A stretch of DNA of 64,000 bases from Sceloporus undulatus (lineage: Eukaryota > Chordata > Lepidosauria > Squamata > Phrynosomatidae): positions 207,168,520 through 207,232,519 of the forward strand of contig NC_056523.1 of assembly GCF_019175285.1 (NCBI RefSeq). The letters run 5' to 3'. The notes under the pieces are model-generated. The model made no database searches. It saw only the letters and a program-made list of their open reading frames with translations, and was not told the origin of the DNA. Made by a program: the position numbers and the translations under genes. Below are positions 33,892 to 46,218 of the stretch, in pieces. Position 1 is the first letter of the stretch. The number at the start of each line of letters is the position of its first letter.

Positions 33892-34902
33892 GTCTAAACT
33901 ATGCTCATCAGCAGTTCAAGTCAAAACAAGTCATTTGCTCCTGAGTAACACTGATGAAAGTACCGCATGCCTTACTAGAGTTTCACATTTTCTGCAAAGG
34001 GAAACTGCTTTGTCGATTGCAGCCATAGACAGAAAACTGCTTAGTTCCTATTAATAGTACTCTTTTTCTGACTGCTGTCACAGTCATGGCCTAGTATAAC
34101 ATTTTCCTTTCATGGCCTGAATTCATGCAGTTTTTGAATTTGAACATTTAAAAGGCTTATCATGTTCACTATTGGGGATTAGAATTCTGCACCTTGAGCA
34201 TCTCCTTTTAAAATCTAGCTAAAATATTAGGTTAGAATCACAACCCAACTGTTATAGAAGTCACCAGCTACCAATATTTGTTTTTTTTTAAATAATTTTT
34301 ATCAAACATGAAAAAAAAATTCATAATAAAAACCTCCTATATAGCTTGAACACAACACTACATACATATATAACAAAATAAAAACTTTGCTGCATTCTAC
34401 ATCTAAAAACTACAAAACAACTACTGAAACTGCTTATAAAGCAAGGCTTGCAAATAATTTCCAACTTGCCAGGTCACTGGTTGAACATGTCAGTAATCCC
34501 GATTTTTCTTTATTAAACTTGTAGTATCCGCCTCCTTTCCAAAGTTGAAGGTGAGAACACACATAAAGCAGCTATGAAATATAAACAATTAAAGAACTGA
34601 GCTTTCTATATTTTAAAAATTGGGCTTATATTATCTTAAGAACTGTTAACATTATTTAATTTTAGCAGTTATTTGATACTATTGGTTTTTTTGTCTATCT
34701 TGCTTTAGATTCTTATAAAATGAAAAGCGTCTAAAATTTTCGAAATACAAAATAAGTTAAAGTAATTTTCATGCTGGAGACATGAGGATGGTTGCCATGT
34801 TAAAAATGCTTCCATGGCTTTCTTCCACTGACAACAGGCTTGCAAGAGCACACACAATATATAAACCCATTCCTTAGTAGACACACACAATGCATACGTT
34901 AT

Positions 34903-35130
34903 TTTGTTTTTGTTGTGTACCTTCATGTTCTTCTGACTTATGCCACCCTAAGATTGATACCTGACCATGGGTTTTCCTGCAAGATTTTGTTCAGAGGTTT
35001 TGCCATCTTCCATGAGGCAGAGAGTGTGCCTTGCCCAAACCACCCAGTGAGTTTCATGTGTCCTAGCAGGGATCGATCCCTGGTCTCCAGATTGCATTCC
35101 AGCACTCAAAACACTATGCTGCTATTTCTA
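34903..35130 (-). mobile_element. tRNA-derived lizard SINE, arm 1
   Basis: Same family as 15938-16146: tail TTTTGTTGTGTACCTTCATG, body GACTTATGCCACCCTAAG, head GATCGATCCCTGGTCTCCAG. Arm 2 copy at 40436-40671. Confidence 0.8.
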
Positions 35131-35496
35131 GTGTGTGTGGTGTTGTATTCTTTACTTTTCCTCCTAGGAATCAAGGTGTGTACATGATCTTCCTAATCTA
35201 TATTCACAACAAGCCTCTGTTAGGGGACTGGAACCTCAATCCTTCCAGTTCTCAGTTACAACACACTAATCATTACTAATTGGTGGTAATATGGTGGAAA
35301 AACACCAAGATTCTTGCACAAGTGACCAGTTAATGAGCTGCTTTACACTTGCATGCATTTATGCAAAGCCTGTACAACACAATACCACATGTGTGTTGGT
35401 TTGTTGTAATGGACTACATTTTGGATTAAAACCTATATATCTCTCTACACACCACCAAAAAACAAAACTTTCTATTTTTCTAAGCATTATTGAACT

Positions 35497-36375
35497 TTTT
35501 TAGTTTTTTTGGTTTTTTTTGTGCTATGTGCCTGTTCTGAAGAATTTTCCTGACATTTTGCCTGCATTGCGGCTGGCATCTTTCAGAATGCTGGCATGGT
35601 AAAGTGATTGGATATATAATCTATTTGATCTTTGTTACTTTTAAAGGAAGCAATATACACATAAATCTGTGTTTTAGCTGTTGATGCAAGGCCTCAGAAT
35701 GTTCTATTTAATTAGTGATCCAGTGTTTCTGGGAAAAACCCCTGACCTGGGTGATGTTTATCTGCTGGTTTGTATTTTGTTTAGATCCTGATTTCAGTTG
35801 TTTTTAAGGATGAAAACCAAACTTTGTTTACTTTTCAGGAGTTTCTTTTTTTTGTTTGTTGAAGTTTCAGTGTGTTTGTGATTTCAATAGCCTCCCTGTC
35901 ATTTGATCCTGATAGTTCTGTGCATATGGTCCAAATTTCAGTGTTTTCAAATAGCAATTTTATGCCTGGTGCCTTACAGCGTGTTCTGATACTTATCTTT
36001 ATTGATTTTTTTGCTGGCCCCCTGGTGTCTCTCATGGTTCCTTGATTCGCATTTGAACAATGCATTTGGTGGTCCATATGTACACTTGTCCACGTATGTT
36101 GTAAACTCTGCAACTTGAGGGGTCCTCATGTCCTTCAATGATGCAAGAATTGCTTTGGATTTTCGTGTTGGTTTGTAAATTTGGAATTGTATTTCCTCAC
36201 CATTTCCCTTTTTGTTGTGACTCCTTTGAATGTAGGTAAAAATACTATTCTTTTGGTGGTTGCTTTTTCACTCTTCTGGGTTTTACTGGGTCTGCAACCC
36301 TTCTATCTCTCAGCTTGGAGTAACATTAGCACTGTAGAGCCCAGTCAGGTTGCTTCAACCCATCTTCAGAGTTGT
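35497..36375 (-). mobile_element. Penelope-like element, 3' part, fossil, arm 1
   Basis: The minus strand encodes pieces of the C-terminal GIY-YIG endonuclease region of a Penelope-like retroelement, including KLLFENTEIWT and NDREAIEITNT (35990-35880). These match the family's FKNTKIL ... REAIEI signature. It then runs into the terminal repeat with GCTGGCATCTTTCAGAATG and a CAGGAA block (35520-35600), shared with the short units at 5076 and 22331. The copy is broken in several places and is an old fossil. The paired copy in arm 2 is at 39140-40065. Confidence 0.8.
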
Positions 36376-37084
36376 TCACGATCCATTATGCCCAAATCTG
36401 AACAGTGGTTTTATTGTGCTTCTTTTTTTTTTTTGTTTTTTTTTCCTGGAACTTTTGTTTATGTTGTATTATAATCATGTATATTTTGATCATATGTATT
36501 TTATATTGTATTTTTCTGCATTTTACATAGGTAATTAGCTTTTATAACTGTATTTTATAAGTTTTTTAATTTACTTCCTTTTCCCTCTGACATATATGTG
36601 TATGCACACACTTTAGACTGATACACCCTGGCAGGATTACCTTTTTCATTATTGTACCTTAAAGCATCCATTAAATTAATGGCAATACATAAATAAATGA
36701 TATATAATAATTTCAAGAGAGTTGTTCATAATTTAGGTGCCTATCAGTATACAGAAGAAGAAATTATAAAGTTATGAATAATCTAATTGTAAACCAGAGC
36801 CACATGTTATTATCATAAAACATATTTTGTTTTGTTTTTGCTTAAACTCATTCTGACTTATGACTTCTAAGGAAAATCCTATCATCATTATTGTCCCCCA
36901 TAGTGGGAGACAATCTTGGATTATTTATTGTGATTCAAGCATGGATTAGTTTGCTAAATAATATATACATACAGTTAATAAACTCAACCAAAAAAAAGTC
37001 TTGTTTAATATGATAAAAGCTATCATATGTCCACACATGATACAAGTAAAAGAAACACAATTTAGTTGCACCTTATCCCAGTCT

Positions 37085-37390
37085 AGTGCCCTTCAATGGG
37101 TTGACTACAATTCCCATTGTTTCCAGTCAACATGGCCATTGACCATATTGTAGGATATGACTGGTGAGTTGCAGCCCAGTACATATCAGAGGGCAATAAA
37201 TTGTTAAGGCTACAGCATGCATTATACAGGGAAGTTTTTTTCATAAATATTGTTATGATCACCTCAAGTACTAATAAGGACAGGAATCATGCAGTCCCTC
37301 CAGATGTTATTGGACAGTTACTCCCATCAGTCACTTACTACTATAAGCAACAGTAAAATAAAAATGATGGGAGTAATGCAGTTTCATACA
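37085..37390. repeat. Short palindromic ACTACAA-type repeats, arm 1
   Basis: GGGTTGACTACAATTCCCAT ... GACTGGTGAGTTGCAGCCCA and, next to it, CCTCCAGATGTTATTGGACA ... ATGATGGGAGTAATGCAG. Both recall the very common lizard repeat whose halves read GGACTACAACTCCCAT. Counterpart in arm 2 at about 38215-38475. Confidence 0.5.
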
Positions 37391-37569
37391 GCAGCTGTTA
37401 GGTGACAAGCTGCTCATTAAACAAGAGGCGAATACACAAGATAAAAAAGGGGGGGTGATTGTTTGAGTAGGCAGCTAACAAAAATTATTTTTAAATAAAT
37501 GAAGACTTAGACCTGTTTTATAGTAGGAAACAGCTATTGTAATACCTGTTTGTGACTCTGTACGTGATG

Positions 37570-37991
37570 TATATCTCCATAGTACAGACATGTTTTTTTT
37601 TTGGATCATCAACTGTGACAAAGAGTCTCATCAGCTCGTCCATCCAGTCAATCATCCACCTGCAGCCGGTTAAGGAAATGAAGGAGGAAGATGCGGGCTG
37701 GAGTGTCTACTGTGGAGATACTCGATCATATCTTCTCCTCCCTGCTTTGCTGCGCGCCACTGCTAGGACGAGCAACCTCAGGCTGGAGAGGAAGAAGACA
37801 GAGAAGAGTTACCCAAATGGTGACGCGCGGCTGTAGTCAAAAGTGTCCGCAGACTCCAGCGTCTGCGCTGGACTCTAACGATGGTCTTGCTCTTCGATGT
37901 GCAGTGATCACTTGCGTGCGTGTGTACATAAGAGAACCTTTTGTCGACGCGCTTGATAGTCCAAAAAACAGGTCTGGACTAGGAAGACTTA
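37570..37991. other. Palindrome apex, low-confidence sequence
   Basis: The arms are clearly complementary up to 37569/37992 (GACTCTGTACGTGATGT and its complement). They continue as ever poorer complements (CAGACATGTTTTTTTTTTGG against CAGACCTGTTTTTTGG) to about 37780. The innermost part is GC-rich and unlike the surroundings. No exon, adapter or repeat could be recognised with certainty. The open frames across it are not supported. Confidence 0.75.
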
Positions 37992-38214
37992 CATCACGTA
38001 CAGAGTCACACCAGGGATTAACAATAGAGCTTTGTCCTACTTATAACAGGTCGAGTCTTTCCAGTTTCTTTAAAATAATTGTTTGTTAGCTTTGGCCTCC
38101 CTTCAAACAAACCCCCCCCCCTTTTTTATCTTGTTATTCGGCGCTTGTTGAAGTGAAGCCTGGCACCTACCACGCTGTTGAACTGCTCGCCCAGCATTTC
38201 TTACTGTTCTTATG

Positions 38215-38475
38215 CTAGTTAGTCTGATGGGATAACTGTCCAATAACATCTGGAGGGCTGCATGATGCCTGTTCTTATGAGTGACTTGAGGTGTTCCATA
38301 ACAATATTTGAAAAAAACTTCCCTGTATAGGCCATGCGTGTAGCCTTACTAAGTTATTGCCCTTCTGAGTACTGGGCTGCAACTCCACAGTCATTCCTAA
38401 CAAGGATGGTCAATGCCCTGTTGACTGGAAACAATGGAAATTGTAGTCAACCCATCTGAAGGCACAGACTGGGGA
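38215..38475. repeat. Short palindromic ACTACAA-type repeats, arm 2
   Basis: Reverse complement of 37085-37390, with AACAATGGAAATTGTAGTCAACC and CCAATAACATCTGGAGGGC. Confidence 0.5.
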
Positions 38476-39139
38476 AAGTGCACTATTGTGTTTCCTTTAC
38501 TGTGGTCTCATGGCTGTGGGCCAGTATGAAATGCCTTTATCATAGTTTTAAAACAATGACTTTTTTTTTGGTTGAGTTTTGATACTGTTAGTTTATTATT
38601 TAGGCAAACTAATCCATGCTTTGAATCAGCCCGAATAATTCCAAGATTGTGCGCCTCACTATGGGGGAAACTAATGATGATAGGAAGTTTCCCTTAGGGT
38701 ATCATAATTCCGAATAGTTTAGGCACAGAAACAAAACAAGATAATGTTTGTAGGATAATGAACACAATGGTGGCGCTGGTGTACATATAATATTCTATCT
38801 TTCGAATTTTTTCTTCGGTAGACTTGATAGGGCAGCCAAATGGAGGAACCTACCTTGAAATTATATTATTATCATTTAGTTATGTAGTGGCCATTAATTT
38901 TCATGGTGCTTGACAGGGTACAATAATGAAAACAGGTAATCCTGCCAGGGGTGTACAGTCAAAGTGTGTGCATCACATTATGCAGAGGGAAGAAGGAGTA
39001 ATTTAAAAACGTATAAAAGACAGTTATAAGCTTAATTACCTAGGTAAAATGCAGAAAATACAATATAAAACCAATACATGAATGATCAAATATACATGAT
39101 TATAATACAACACTTAAACAAAAGTTCATGGACAAAAAA

Positions 39140-40065
39140 GAAGCCACAATAAAAACACTGTCAGATGGGCTAAATGGATCTGTGACCCACTTCTGGGAAA
39201 AGGGGGTGAAGCACCTGGGACTGGGCTCTACAGGCTAATGGGTACTCCAGCCTGAGAGATCAGAAGGCTGCCAGACCCAGTAAACGCAGAAAGAGTGAAA
39301 CAAGCCACCACCAAAGGGAAGGTATTTTTACCCTACATAAAGGAGTCACAGACAGAATAGGGAAACTGTGAGGAAATACAAACTTCCAATGGTTTACAAA
39401 CCAACCACAAAAGTCCAGCAAAGGCTGCACCAGTGAAGGACAGAGGGACCCTCTCACGTCTGCCAGAGTGTGACAACATACTGTGGGACAAGTGTACTAT
39501 GGACCACCAATGCATTGTTTCAAAGGCGGAATCAAGGAACCTGAGAGACACTGCAGCTGGGCCAGCCAGAAGATCCACAGTAAGTATCAGAACACCTGTA
39601 AGGCAATCCTAGGCATAAAAGGACTATTTGAAAACACTGAAATTCTGGACCAGGGCCAGCAACGATCAGGTCAGAATGCACAGGGAGGCTATTGAGTTCA
39701 CAAACACCTGGACAACTTCAACAGAAAAGAAGAAACCCTGAAAGTAAACAAAGGTTGGTTTTCAGTCCTGAAAACCTGAAATCAGGACTCTACACCCCCA
39801 GCAGATAACAGCACCCGGGGGCAGGGGTTTTTTCCCAGCAGACCGGATCACTAATTAAATAACATTCGAGGCCTTGCCAGTCAACAGCTAAAACACAGAT
39901 TTATGTGTAATTGCTTCCTTTAAGCAAGGATCAACATAGGATATATATCCCACTCAACGTCCATGCCAGCAGTCTCTGAAGAGCCAGCCGCAGATGCAGG
40001 CAAATGTCAGGAATAGTTCTTCCAGAACATGCCACATAGCAACAAAAAACCACAAAAAACTACAA
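39140..40065 (+). mobile_element. Penelope-like element, 3' part, fossil, arm 2
   Basis: Plus-strand counterpart of 35497-36375. Recognisable GIY-YIG features are GQVYYGPP (39483-39510), KEPERHC (39532-39555) and FENTEILDQ (39627-39655), followed by the terminal unit with ATGCCACATAGC near 40030. In Penelope-like elements this domain is an endonuclease that nicks target DNA for reverse transcription. The copy is broken and old. Confidence 0.82.
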
Positions 40066-40435
40066 AGTTCAAAATGCTTTTAGAAAATAGGAAAGTTTTT
40101 GGTTTTTGTTGGTGTGTGTGAGGAGTGAGAGGTTTTATCCAAACTTAGGTCCATTACAGCCACACACACATGGTTGGTTGGCGTTGTATCAAGGCTTTTC
40201 CATAATAGGCGCACAGTGTAAAGCACTCATTAACTGGGCGCTTGTGTCAAGAAGTCTTGTGTTTCCACCATATTTACCACCAATTTATGTAATTATTTAG
40301 TGTGTTGTCTGAGAAACTGGAGGATTGGGTTCCAGTCCCCCTTCAACAGCTTGTTGTGATATAATTGAGTAAGAGTCATGTACATCACCGTGAGTTTCCT
40401 CGGAGGAAAAGTAGAATAACACACACACACGCCTA

Positions 40436-40671
40436 GAAATAGCATGGCAAGTGGGTAGGAGTGCTGGACTGCAAATTTCTGGGAGACCAGGATCGATTCC
40501 CTGCGAGGCCTGAAACTCACTTGGTGAGTTTGGGCAAGGCACACTCTCTGCCTCATGGGAAGGGCAGTGGCAAACCTCTGAACAAATCTGGCCCAGGAAA
40601 CCCAATGGTAGGTTCACCTAGGGGTTGGCAATAAGTCAGGAAGCAACATGAAGGTACACAACAACAAAATA
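40436..40671 (+). mobile_element. tRNA-derived lizard SINE, arm 2
   Basis: Head AGCATGGCAAGTGGGTAGG and CCAGGATCGATTCCC, body TTTGGGCAAGGCACACTCTC, tail AAGGTACACAACAACAAAA. Pair of 34903-35130. Confidence 0.8.
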
Positions 40672-41729
40672 GGTATGCATTGTTGGGTTTGTCTACTGGA
40701 ATGGGTTTTTATATGTGTGGTGTCTCTTTGGCAGCTCTGTGTCAGTGGAAGAACTGCCATGGAAGCATTTTTACTGGCACATCCTCAGTGTCCGCCAGCA
40801 GGAAGTACCTTTTAACTGAGTTGTATTTCGCAAATTTTTAGACCGCTTTTCATTTTTAAGACAGCTTCAAAAGCAGATAAAGCAATAAAAACCGATAGAT
40901 CAAACTAACTGCGAAAATGAATAATGTTTAACAGTTCCTTAAGATATATAAGCCCAATTCTTAAAATATATAAGACTCGTTCTTAATTGTTTAAGATTGT
41001 CCGAGCCTGCTTTAATTGTGTGTTTCTCCACCTTCAAAATCGTTGGAAAGGATGCAGTATACTACAAAGTTTTAATAAGAAAAATCTGGGATTACTGGAC
41101 AGTGTCAACCAGTGACCTGGCAAGTTGGAAATTTATGTGCTAGCCTCGTCTTTATAAGCAGTTTCAGTATTGTTTGTAAGTTTTTATGAGATGTAGTGCA
41201 GCAAAGTTGTTATTTTGTTTTAGAATGTAATGTAGTGTGTGTGTTCGAATCTTTAGATGGGGTTTTGATTATGAGTTTTGTTCATGTTTGGAATAAAAAA
41301 AAAAAAAAAATTAGTTAAAAAAAAACAATATTGGTGGCTGGTGACTTCTAGAACAGTGGGTTTGTGATGCTAACCTGAATTTTAGCCGATAGTTTAAGTA
41401 GAGGCTCAAGGTGGCAGAATTCTATCCCCAAATAAGGTTCAGACCGTGATAGCTGCTTTTAATGGCAAATTCAAAACTTCAGTGAATTCACCGGCCCCGG
41501 AAATGGAAGCTACTGGCCATGACTTGTGACAGCAGTCAGGAAAAAGAAGTTGGTACTATGATAGGAACTAAGCGTTTCTGTTCTTGGGCGGCTATCGACA
41601 AGCAGTTTCCCTTTTGCAGAATGTGAACGCTAGAGGCAGTGCTGTACTGTTCATCAGTGTTACCAAGGAAAAATGACTTTGTTTTGTGACGTAACTGCTG
41701 ATGACATAGTTTGAGACGCAGGGGTAAAG

Positions 41730-42072
41730 GCGACCTGTCTGAGCCGGACCGATTGCTGTCCCTCAGACACTGGGGGGCCGAAGCCAAAAAATAAATAATT
41801 AAATACTTTTTTAAAAAAAAATTAAATATATAATAAACCAGGACAAATTAGGACAAAATTTTCAAATGGAAGACACTTTCTTTAAAAAAATGAAGGACAC
41901 GCAAAAACATTTGCTGATTTTTTTTAAAAAATATTTATAAATGCATGGTTCTGAGGCTCTAGAGACAATTGCCCCCCAAAGGCCCCGTGGAAAGCGCGGC
42001 AGGGCCAGCTGGGGCCGGTCCCAGGCCTTGCCGTGCCGCATCCGGCCTGCGGGCCGCAGGTGCCTAACCCTG
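41730..42072. mobile_element. hAT (Tip100-like) element, arm 2
   Basis: Reverse complement of 33544-33891. The end GCGGGCCGCAGGTGCCTAACC CTGG is clear; the other end is degraded. Confidence 0.7.
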
Positions 42073-42884
42073 GTGGTAGACAAACTGCTGATTAATAATT
42101 TTTTGAGGACTCTTCTCCCAACTTCCCAAGTATTGGTTTAATACAAAAAATCTGGGTCTTAAAAAAAAAAAGAATGAGCGCTTTGTGGATGTGTTGGCAA
42201 GAGCCTTTTACATGGTAGCATGTATGCAATGAATGTACACCTGATTGTGAAAAAATGGGTGGCCTTATGTCCTACTTGATATTGATGATTGACTAACCCC
42301 CAATACTTTGTAATTCTTATTGGGAGTCGCAATATCCAGAATCCAATCAGTGTCAGGTTTTTTTTTTTAAATGGCATATGAGGAGTAAACAATTTTAATT
42401 TGTTGTCTCGTGTCTTTTTTGTAACAAATCATGGTTCAGTGCGAAACATAGAATGTTAGCGGTTTATATTCTCATAAGTATGTCCAGTAGAGGGTGCCGT
42501 GAAATGTCTTCAATGATATGGATAAAGGCAAGATTATGTATTTAAGATACTTCATGTTTGTTGTTGTTGTAAAAACCAACAACAATAAGGAACATTCCAT
42601 TCAAGATAACTCAAAACAGAATCTTTCATCAAGCACTTGTACAGTGTAAAGTTGGAAAGGTTCCCTTGTATGTATCACACACTGCCAGAAGGGAGAATAC
42701 TAAATTTTCATTTTTCCTTTGCCGATTGCCCAAGTTGTGAGCTTGAGGTACGATTTATGCATTTAAACATGAAACAAAAATGATGGCAGTTGTATGCGCA
42801 CTGGGAGAAAAGAAATCTTTCCTTAGCATCTAAAGAAAGTAATCTTGCTTTTGTTTTTAGATTTGTATAGACAATCTTGTTTGG

Positions 42885-43185
42885 AGGCTAATAATAATAA
42901 TAATAAGAATAATAATAAGAATAAGAAGAGTTTATTGATATGATCCGCTTCTCCCAAATGACGATTACATACTGCGAAAAGGCATACTCAGAGACTTTAA
43001 AATACAGAGAAACCACATCAATAAAATTAATAGCAATTAATCTTAAAAACTAACTTTTCATCAAGTGGCAATGCAAGCAAAGTGATACAGTGGTCAGAGG
43101 TATTTTCGTTACATAAGGTCAGGTGGGTAAGCTGCTGAAGAATCATCTTAAGTGCGCGCTTAAACACCGCCAAGGGAGGGAATTG
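42885..43185 (-). mobile_element. L2/CR1-type LINE 3' end, arm 2
   Basis: Pair of 32440-32740. (AAT)n-rich tail at 42890-42930, then TTTATTGATATGATCCGCTTC. Confidence 0.6.
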
Positions 43186-43285
43186 TGTACAGCGTAGCCA
43201 ACTTCAGCATTCTTGTGACTTACCATGACGACTCTTGCTCTTCTGCCCTTTTCCCTTTGTTGGTCTTGTTTCTTTGTGTACCTAG

Positions 43286-43395
43286 ACGCAACACGAGCAG
43301 AGTTGACTTGCCAGAGTATGCCTGCGACGAAGATACCAGATGGTGACGGGCTCAGGATAAAGGTGGAGGAATCCCAGCCGACTCACCGCATGCCC
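43286..43395 (+). CDS. SNX30: SNX30 exon 3 (PX domain), arm 2
   Basis: After an ACCTAG acceptor the exon reads ACGCAACACGAGCAGAGTTG. One base is missing after GAGTT, then come DLPEYA-like, RRRYQ and finally KVEESQPTHRMP before GTAGGTA. The human equivalent is [20 protein letters not shown] and KLEESQPTHLIP. The ESQPTH block is in a clean frame here (43360-43385). Together with arm 1 it supports the lizard residues [20 protein letters not shown]. It is the first SNX30 exon found in this arm; exons 1-2 are missing between here and the apex. Confidence 0.88.
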
Positions 43396-44483
43396 GTAGG
43401 TAGTAAGCCAGGGCCACCCGTTGTTGAACACTTGACTGTTCTGCTTTAAAAAAGTGCACTTCGTCTGGTTTTACATTCAGTAGTATGATTCAAGGTGTGT
43501 ACAAAATGCGAAGGTCCGATTCCGTAATTCTGTGGTAGAAAGCACACAGGGAGCGCTCGAAAACAATCTTGTGGTGCTTTAATTTAGCTTAAGTCGCATT
43601 GTACAGCAGAGTGACCCTGTAGTTTAGTTGCTTGCAACAGTTTCTCCGACACTATATCCTTTTGCGCAGCTAAACATGGCGTGGCTTAATTTCTTGATCT
43701 CCTTTGGGCTCCTGAAAGATCATATTTGCGGTGGGCATGTGCAAAGTTTATTGGGTAAAATAGTATATGACATAAGTACTCATGTTACGTGATCATTTTT
43801 CAGCTACAACTTAAGACATCTTCTTTGTGTAATGGAGTTAAAATGAACATTCCTCTTGGATTTTTTAAAAGGCCAAACCTGGGCCTGTGGTGTCACTGGG
43901 ATTTTTATGGAAAAAAAAATATGGACTCTCTGTCTACGTCAATTATTGTTTGAATTACACTATTTCCCTGCTTTCACTGCCTGCTGGGTTGTTGGTGCTG
44001 ACTGAAAATTGCCAGGGCTAAAATGAAATGAATTTTTAAATGCAGTTCTGGGAAGCACTGCAACATGGGGCTGCGTACATGTACATAGCAATAAAAAGAT
44101 CAGGATTCAAAAGTGCATCAAGAGTAGGTGTTCTGGTAATTTAGTTCTTATATGAGCTGGTGCTTATTTAAACGGAAATAAAGAGTGGAATGGCACCAGC
44201 TATAACCTTGAATCGCAACCAGCATTTAAGAAAAGGACATGGAAGGAAAAGAGAGAACAAGGTGAGCCAGTCTATCAGAATATATAGGAATATTACTAGA
44301 ATCAGTGTTAGCTCTGGGTCAGCCCTTGAGCTGATATAAGCGCCCCCCCCACCCCCAGTAATCTGAACTGTGTTATGGTTCATACAGTGAAGTCTGTGAT
44401 GCTTTTCACTGATGCTTGGCTTTGAATATGCATTTGTTTAGAAAACAAAGAATTGGCATCCAGTTTATGTGTTTAGAGAAGGG

Positions 44484-44724
44484 AATATACAATGGGCCCT
44501 TGGTATCTGCTATGGTTTTGGTCCAGGAACACAACACCCATACACAAGTATAGTAAAAAACCGTGGATGTTCAAGTCCCACTAGGGTACAGTAAAATGGT
44601 TGTCCCTTGTATAAAATGGCAAAATCAAGCTTTGCCTCTTTTGGGATTTATCTATTTTAAAAATATTTTTTAAGCCATGGCTGATCGAATCCATGGATAT
44701 GGAGTGCAGATGGTATTCTGTTTT
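44484..44724. mobile_element. Tigger-type MITE, arm 2
   Basis: AATGGGCCCTTGGTATCTGC at the left, GTTCAAGTCCCACTAGGG and AAGCCATGGCTGATCGAATCC inside, CATGGATATGGAGTGCAG at the right. Pair of 30936-31150. Confidence 0.65.
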
Positions 44725-44804
44725 GACTGGGGTTCGAACTTTTGCAATGGCAGTGGTCAATGGAAACAGATCCCAGAAGGATAGTACTGTTATATGAACT
44801 AGAT

Positions 44805-45180
44805 GTCGCCTCATGTATAAGTGTAGGGGAGGGTGTGAGACAAAATTTAATGGATTTTGAATGACCTGTGATAAATTGAGGGTAAAAACTAAGGTGCATA
44901 TGAAAAGGATCTAAAGGATGAGCAAGGAACAATGCCAAAGAACTACAAAATCCGCGGAGGCATACTGTTTGTGCTCACACTAAATGCTGTGATAGAGAGT
45001 AGAGGAGGGTCAGGGCTTCCCAGACAGATTGTATGATGCGTGCCTTTTACCAGGAGATGGTCCCTTTTTAAATAAGAGTTAAAGTACAGTACGTACATTG
45101 AGCCATGGATAAGTCAACCGGTTTTGGGATCAGTCTTTTTTTTTACTAAAATTTCTAAACTTCTACGTAAGTATATATAA
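44805..45180. mobile_element. TATACTTATGTA... TIR element, arm 2
   Basis: Reverse complement of 30470-30856: TGTCGCCTCATGTATAAGTG at the left and CTTCTACGTAAGTATATATA at the right. Confidence 0.55.
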
Positions 45181-45692
45181 AGTTAAGAGGAAGGCATTCC
45201 GGAGATAGACTGAGAGGACAGAACCTAAAAGAGAGTACAGAAGTACATGAAAGAGAAGATAGAAGAAGAAAACTAAAGCAAGAAAATGGCACTGGATATA
45301 CGTCATGACAATTTAAGATGAAGGTGGGTCAGCAGGCGAGGAGAGGAATAAAAAAAGAAAGAAAAATGGGGGGACAGGTTAGTCAAAGGATGGTGTCCCT
45401 AAAGGAAGCTGAACAAATTCATCCAATAAATCAGTGGGGGTGAAGGTAATGATAAATGAGGGAGAAGCCAAGGGGGGAAAAAAGTAGGATGAGAGTAGAA
45501 CTAAATATGGAGTCTGGAAAGAGGAATTCTCTCCAGTTGGTTGGACTCCTAGGCAGCTCTTTAATTTCAGGTTTTCCAGTTATATGAGTTCCAAGTTCCA
45601 TGAACCACAGCTACAGAATCTGTCTCGGACTAGAATACAAGGTGTCATTAATTTCTTTTAGTGTTTCTAAATCTCTCTCCTTTTCCAAAGGG

Positions 45693-46218
45693 TACCGTAT
45701 TTTCTGGGCGTAGAAGATGACTGGTTTGTATAAGACGACCCCACTTTTCCAGTTAAAATATAGAGTTGTTGGGAATATACCACTGTATAAGACTACCCCT
45801 CTTCCACGCATACCAAATAAAAAATTAAAAAACATCAATTTTGATTTTAATATGGTAATTTTTAATTCAAGGCTTATGACAGGCCAGGTACTAGCAGGAA
45901 AACTTGTTGTAGAACAAAGCCTGCTTAGATTGGTCCAGCATTCCCACCTGCCCAGCCCTTTCCTTGTCGTCAAGATTTTCTTCTATAACATTACTTATGT
46001 ATATCTCGCTCTTGCTGATTTCATATGGTCCACTACATATAGGTATGCGGCCCAGGGCGATTTTTGGAGTTTCCCCCACCATAGGCGGTGACCGCAGATT
46101 CGCCAGTACGGCTCAAAGTTTCAGCACTCGAGACGACACCCGGCATATAAACGACACCCGACTTGTGAGAAAAATTTCCTGGGTTAAAAAGTAGTCTTAT
46201 ACGCCAGAAATACAGTAT
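45693..46218. mobile_element. TIR element TACTGTATTTTCTGGCG, arm 2
   Basis: Reverse complement of 29459-29964, with TACCGTATTTTCTGGGCG at the left and ACGCCAGAAATACAGTA at the right. The open frames across it come from the element and are not genes. Confidence 0.72.

Larger units (their letters stand above)
17224..37780 (+). repeat. Inverted duplication, left arm (arm 1)
   Basis: Reverse complement of 37781-59114. Paired points include 17224 with 59114, 21337 with 54947, 26543 with 49631, 28556 with 47163, 32335 with 43286, and 37569 with 37992. All mobile elements and SNX30 exons of this arm recur in arm 2. By eye the arms differ by a few percent near the outer ends, by around ten percent in the middle, and are hard to align within about 150 bp of the apex. 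Differences are mostly 1-3 base indels. The arm starts exactly at an N gap. Confidence 0.95.
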
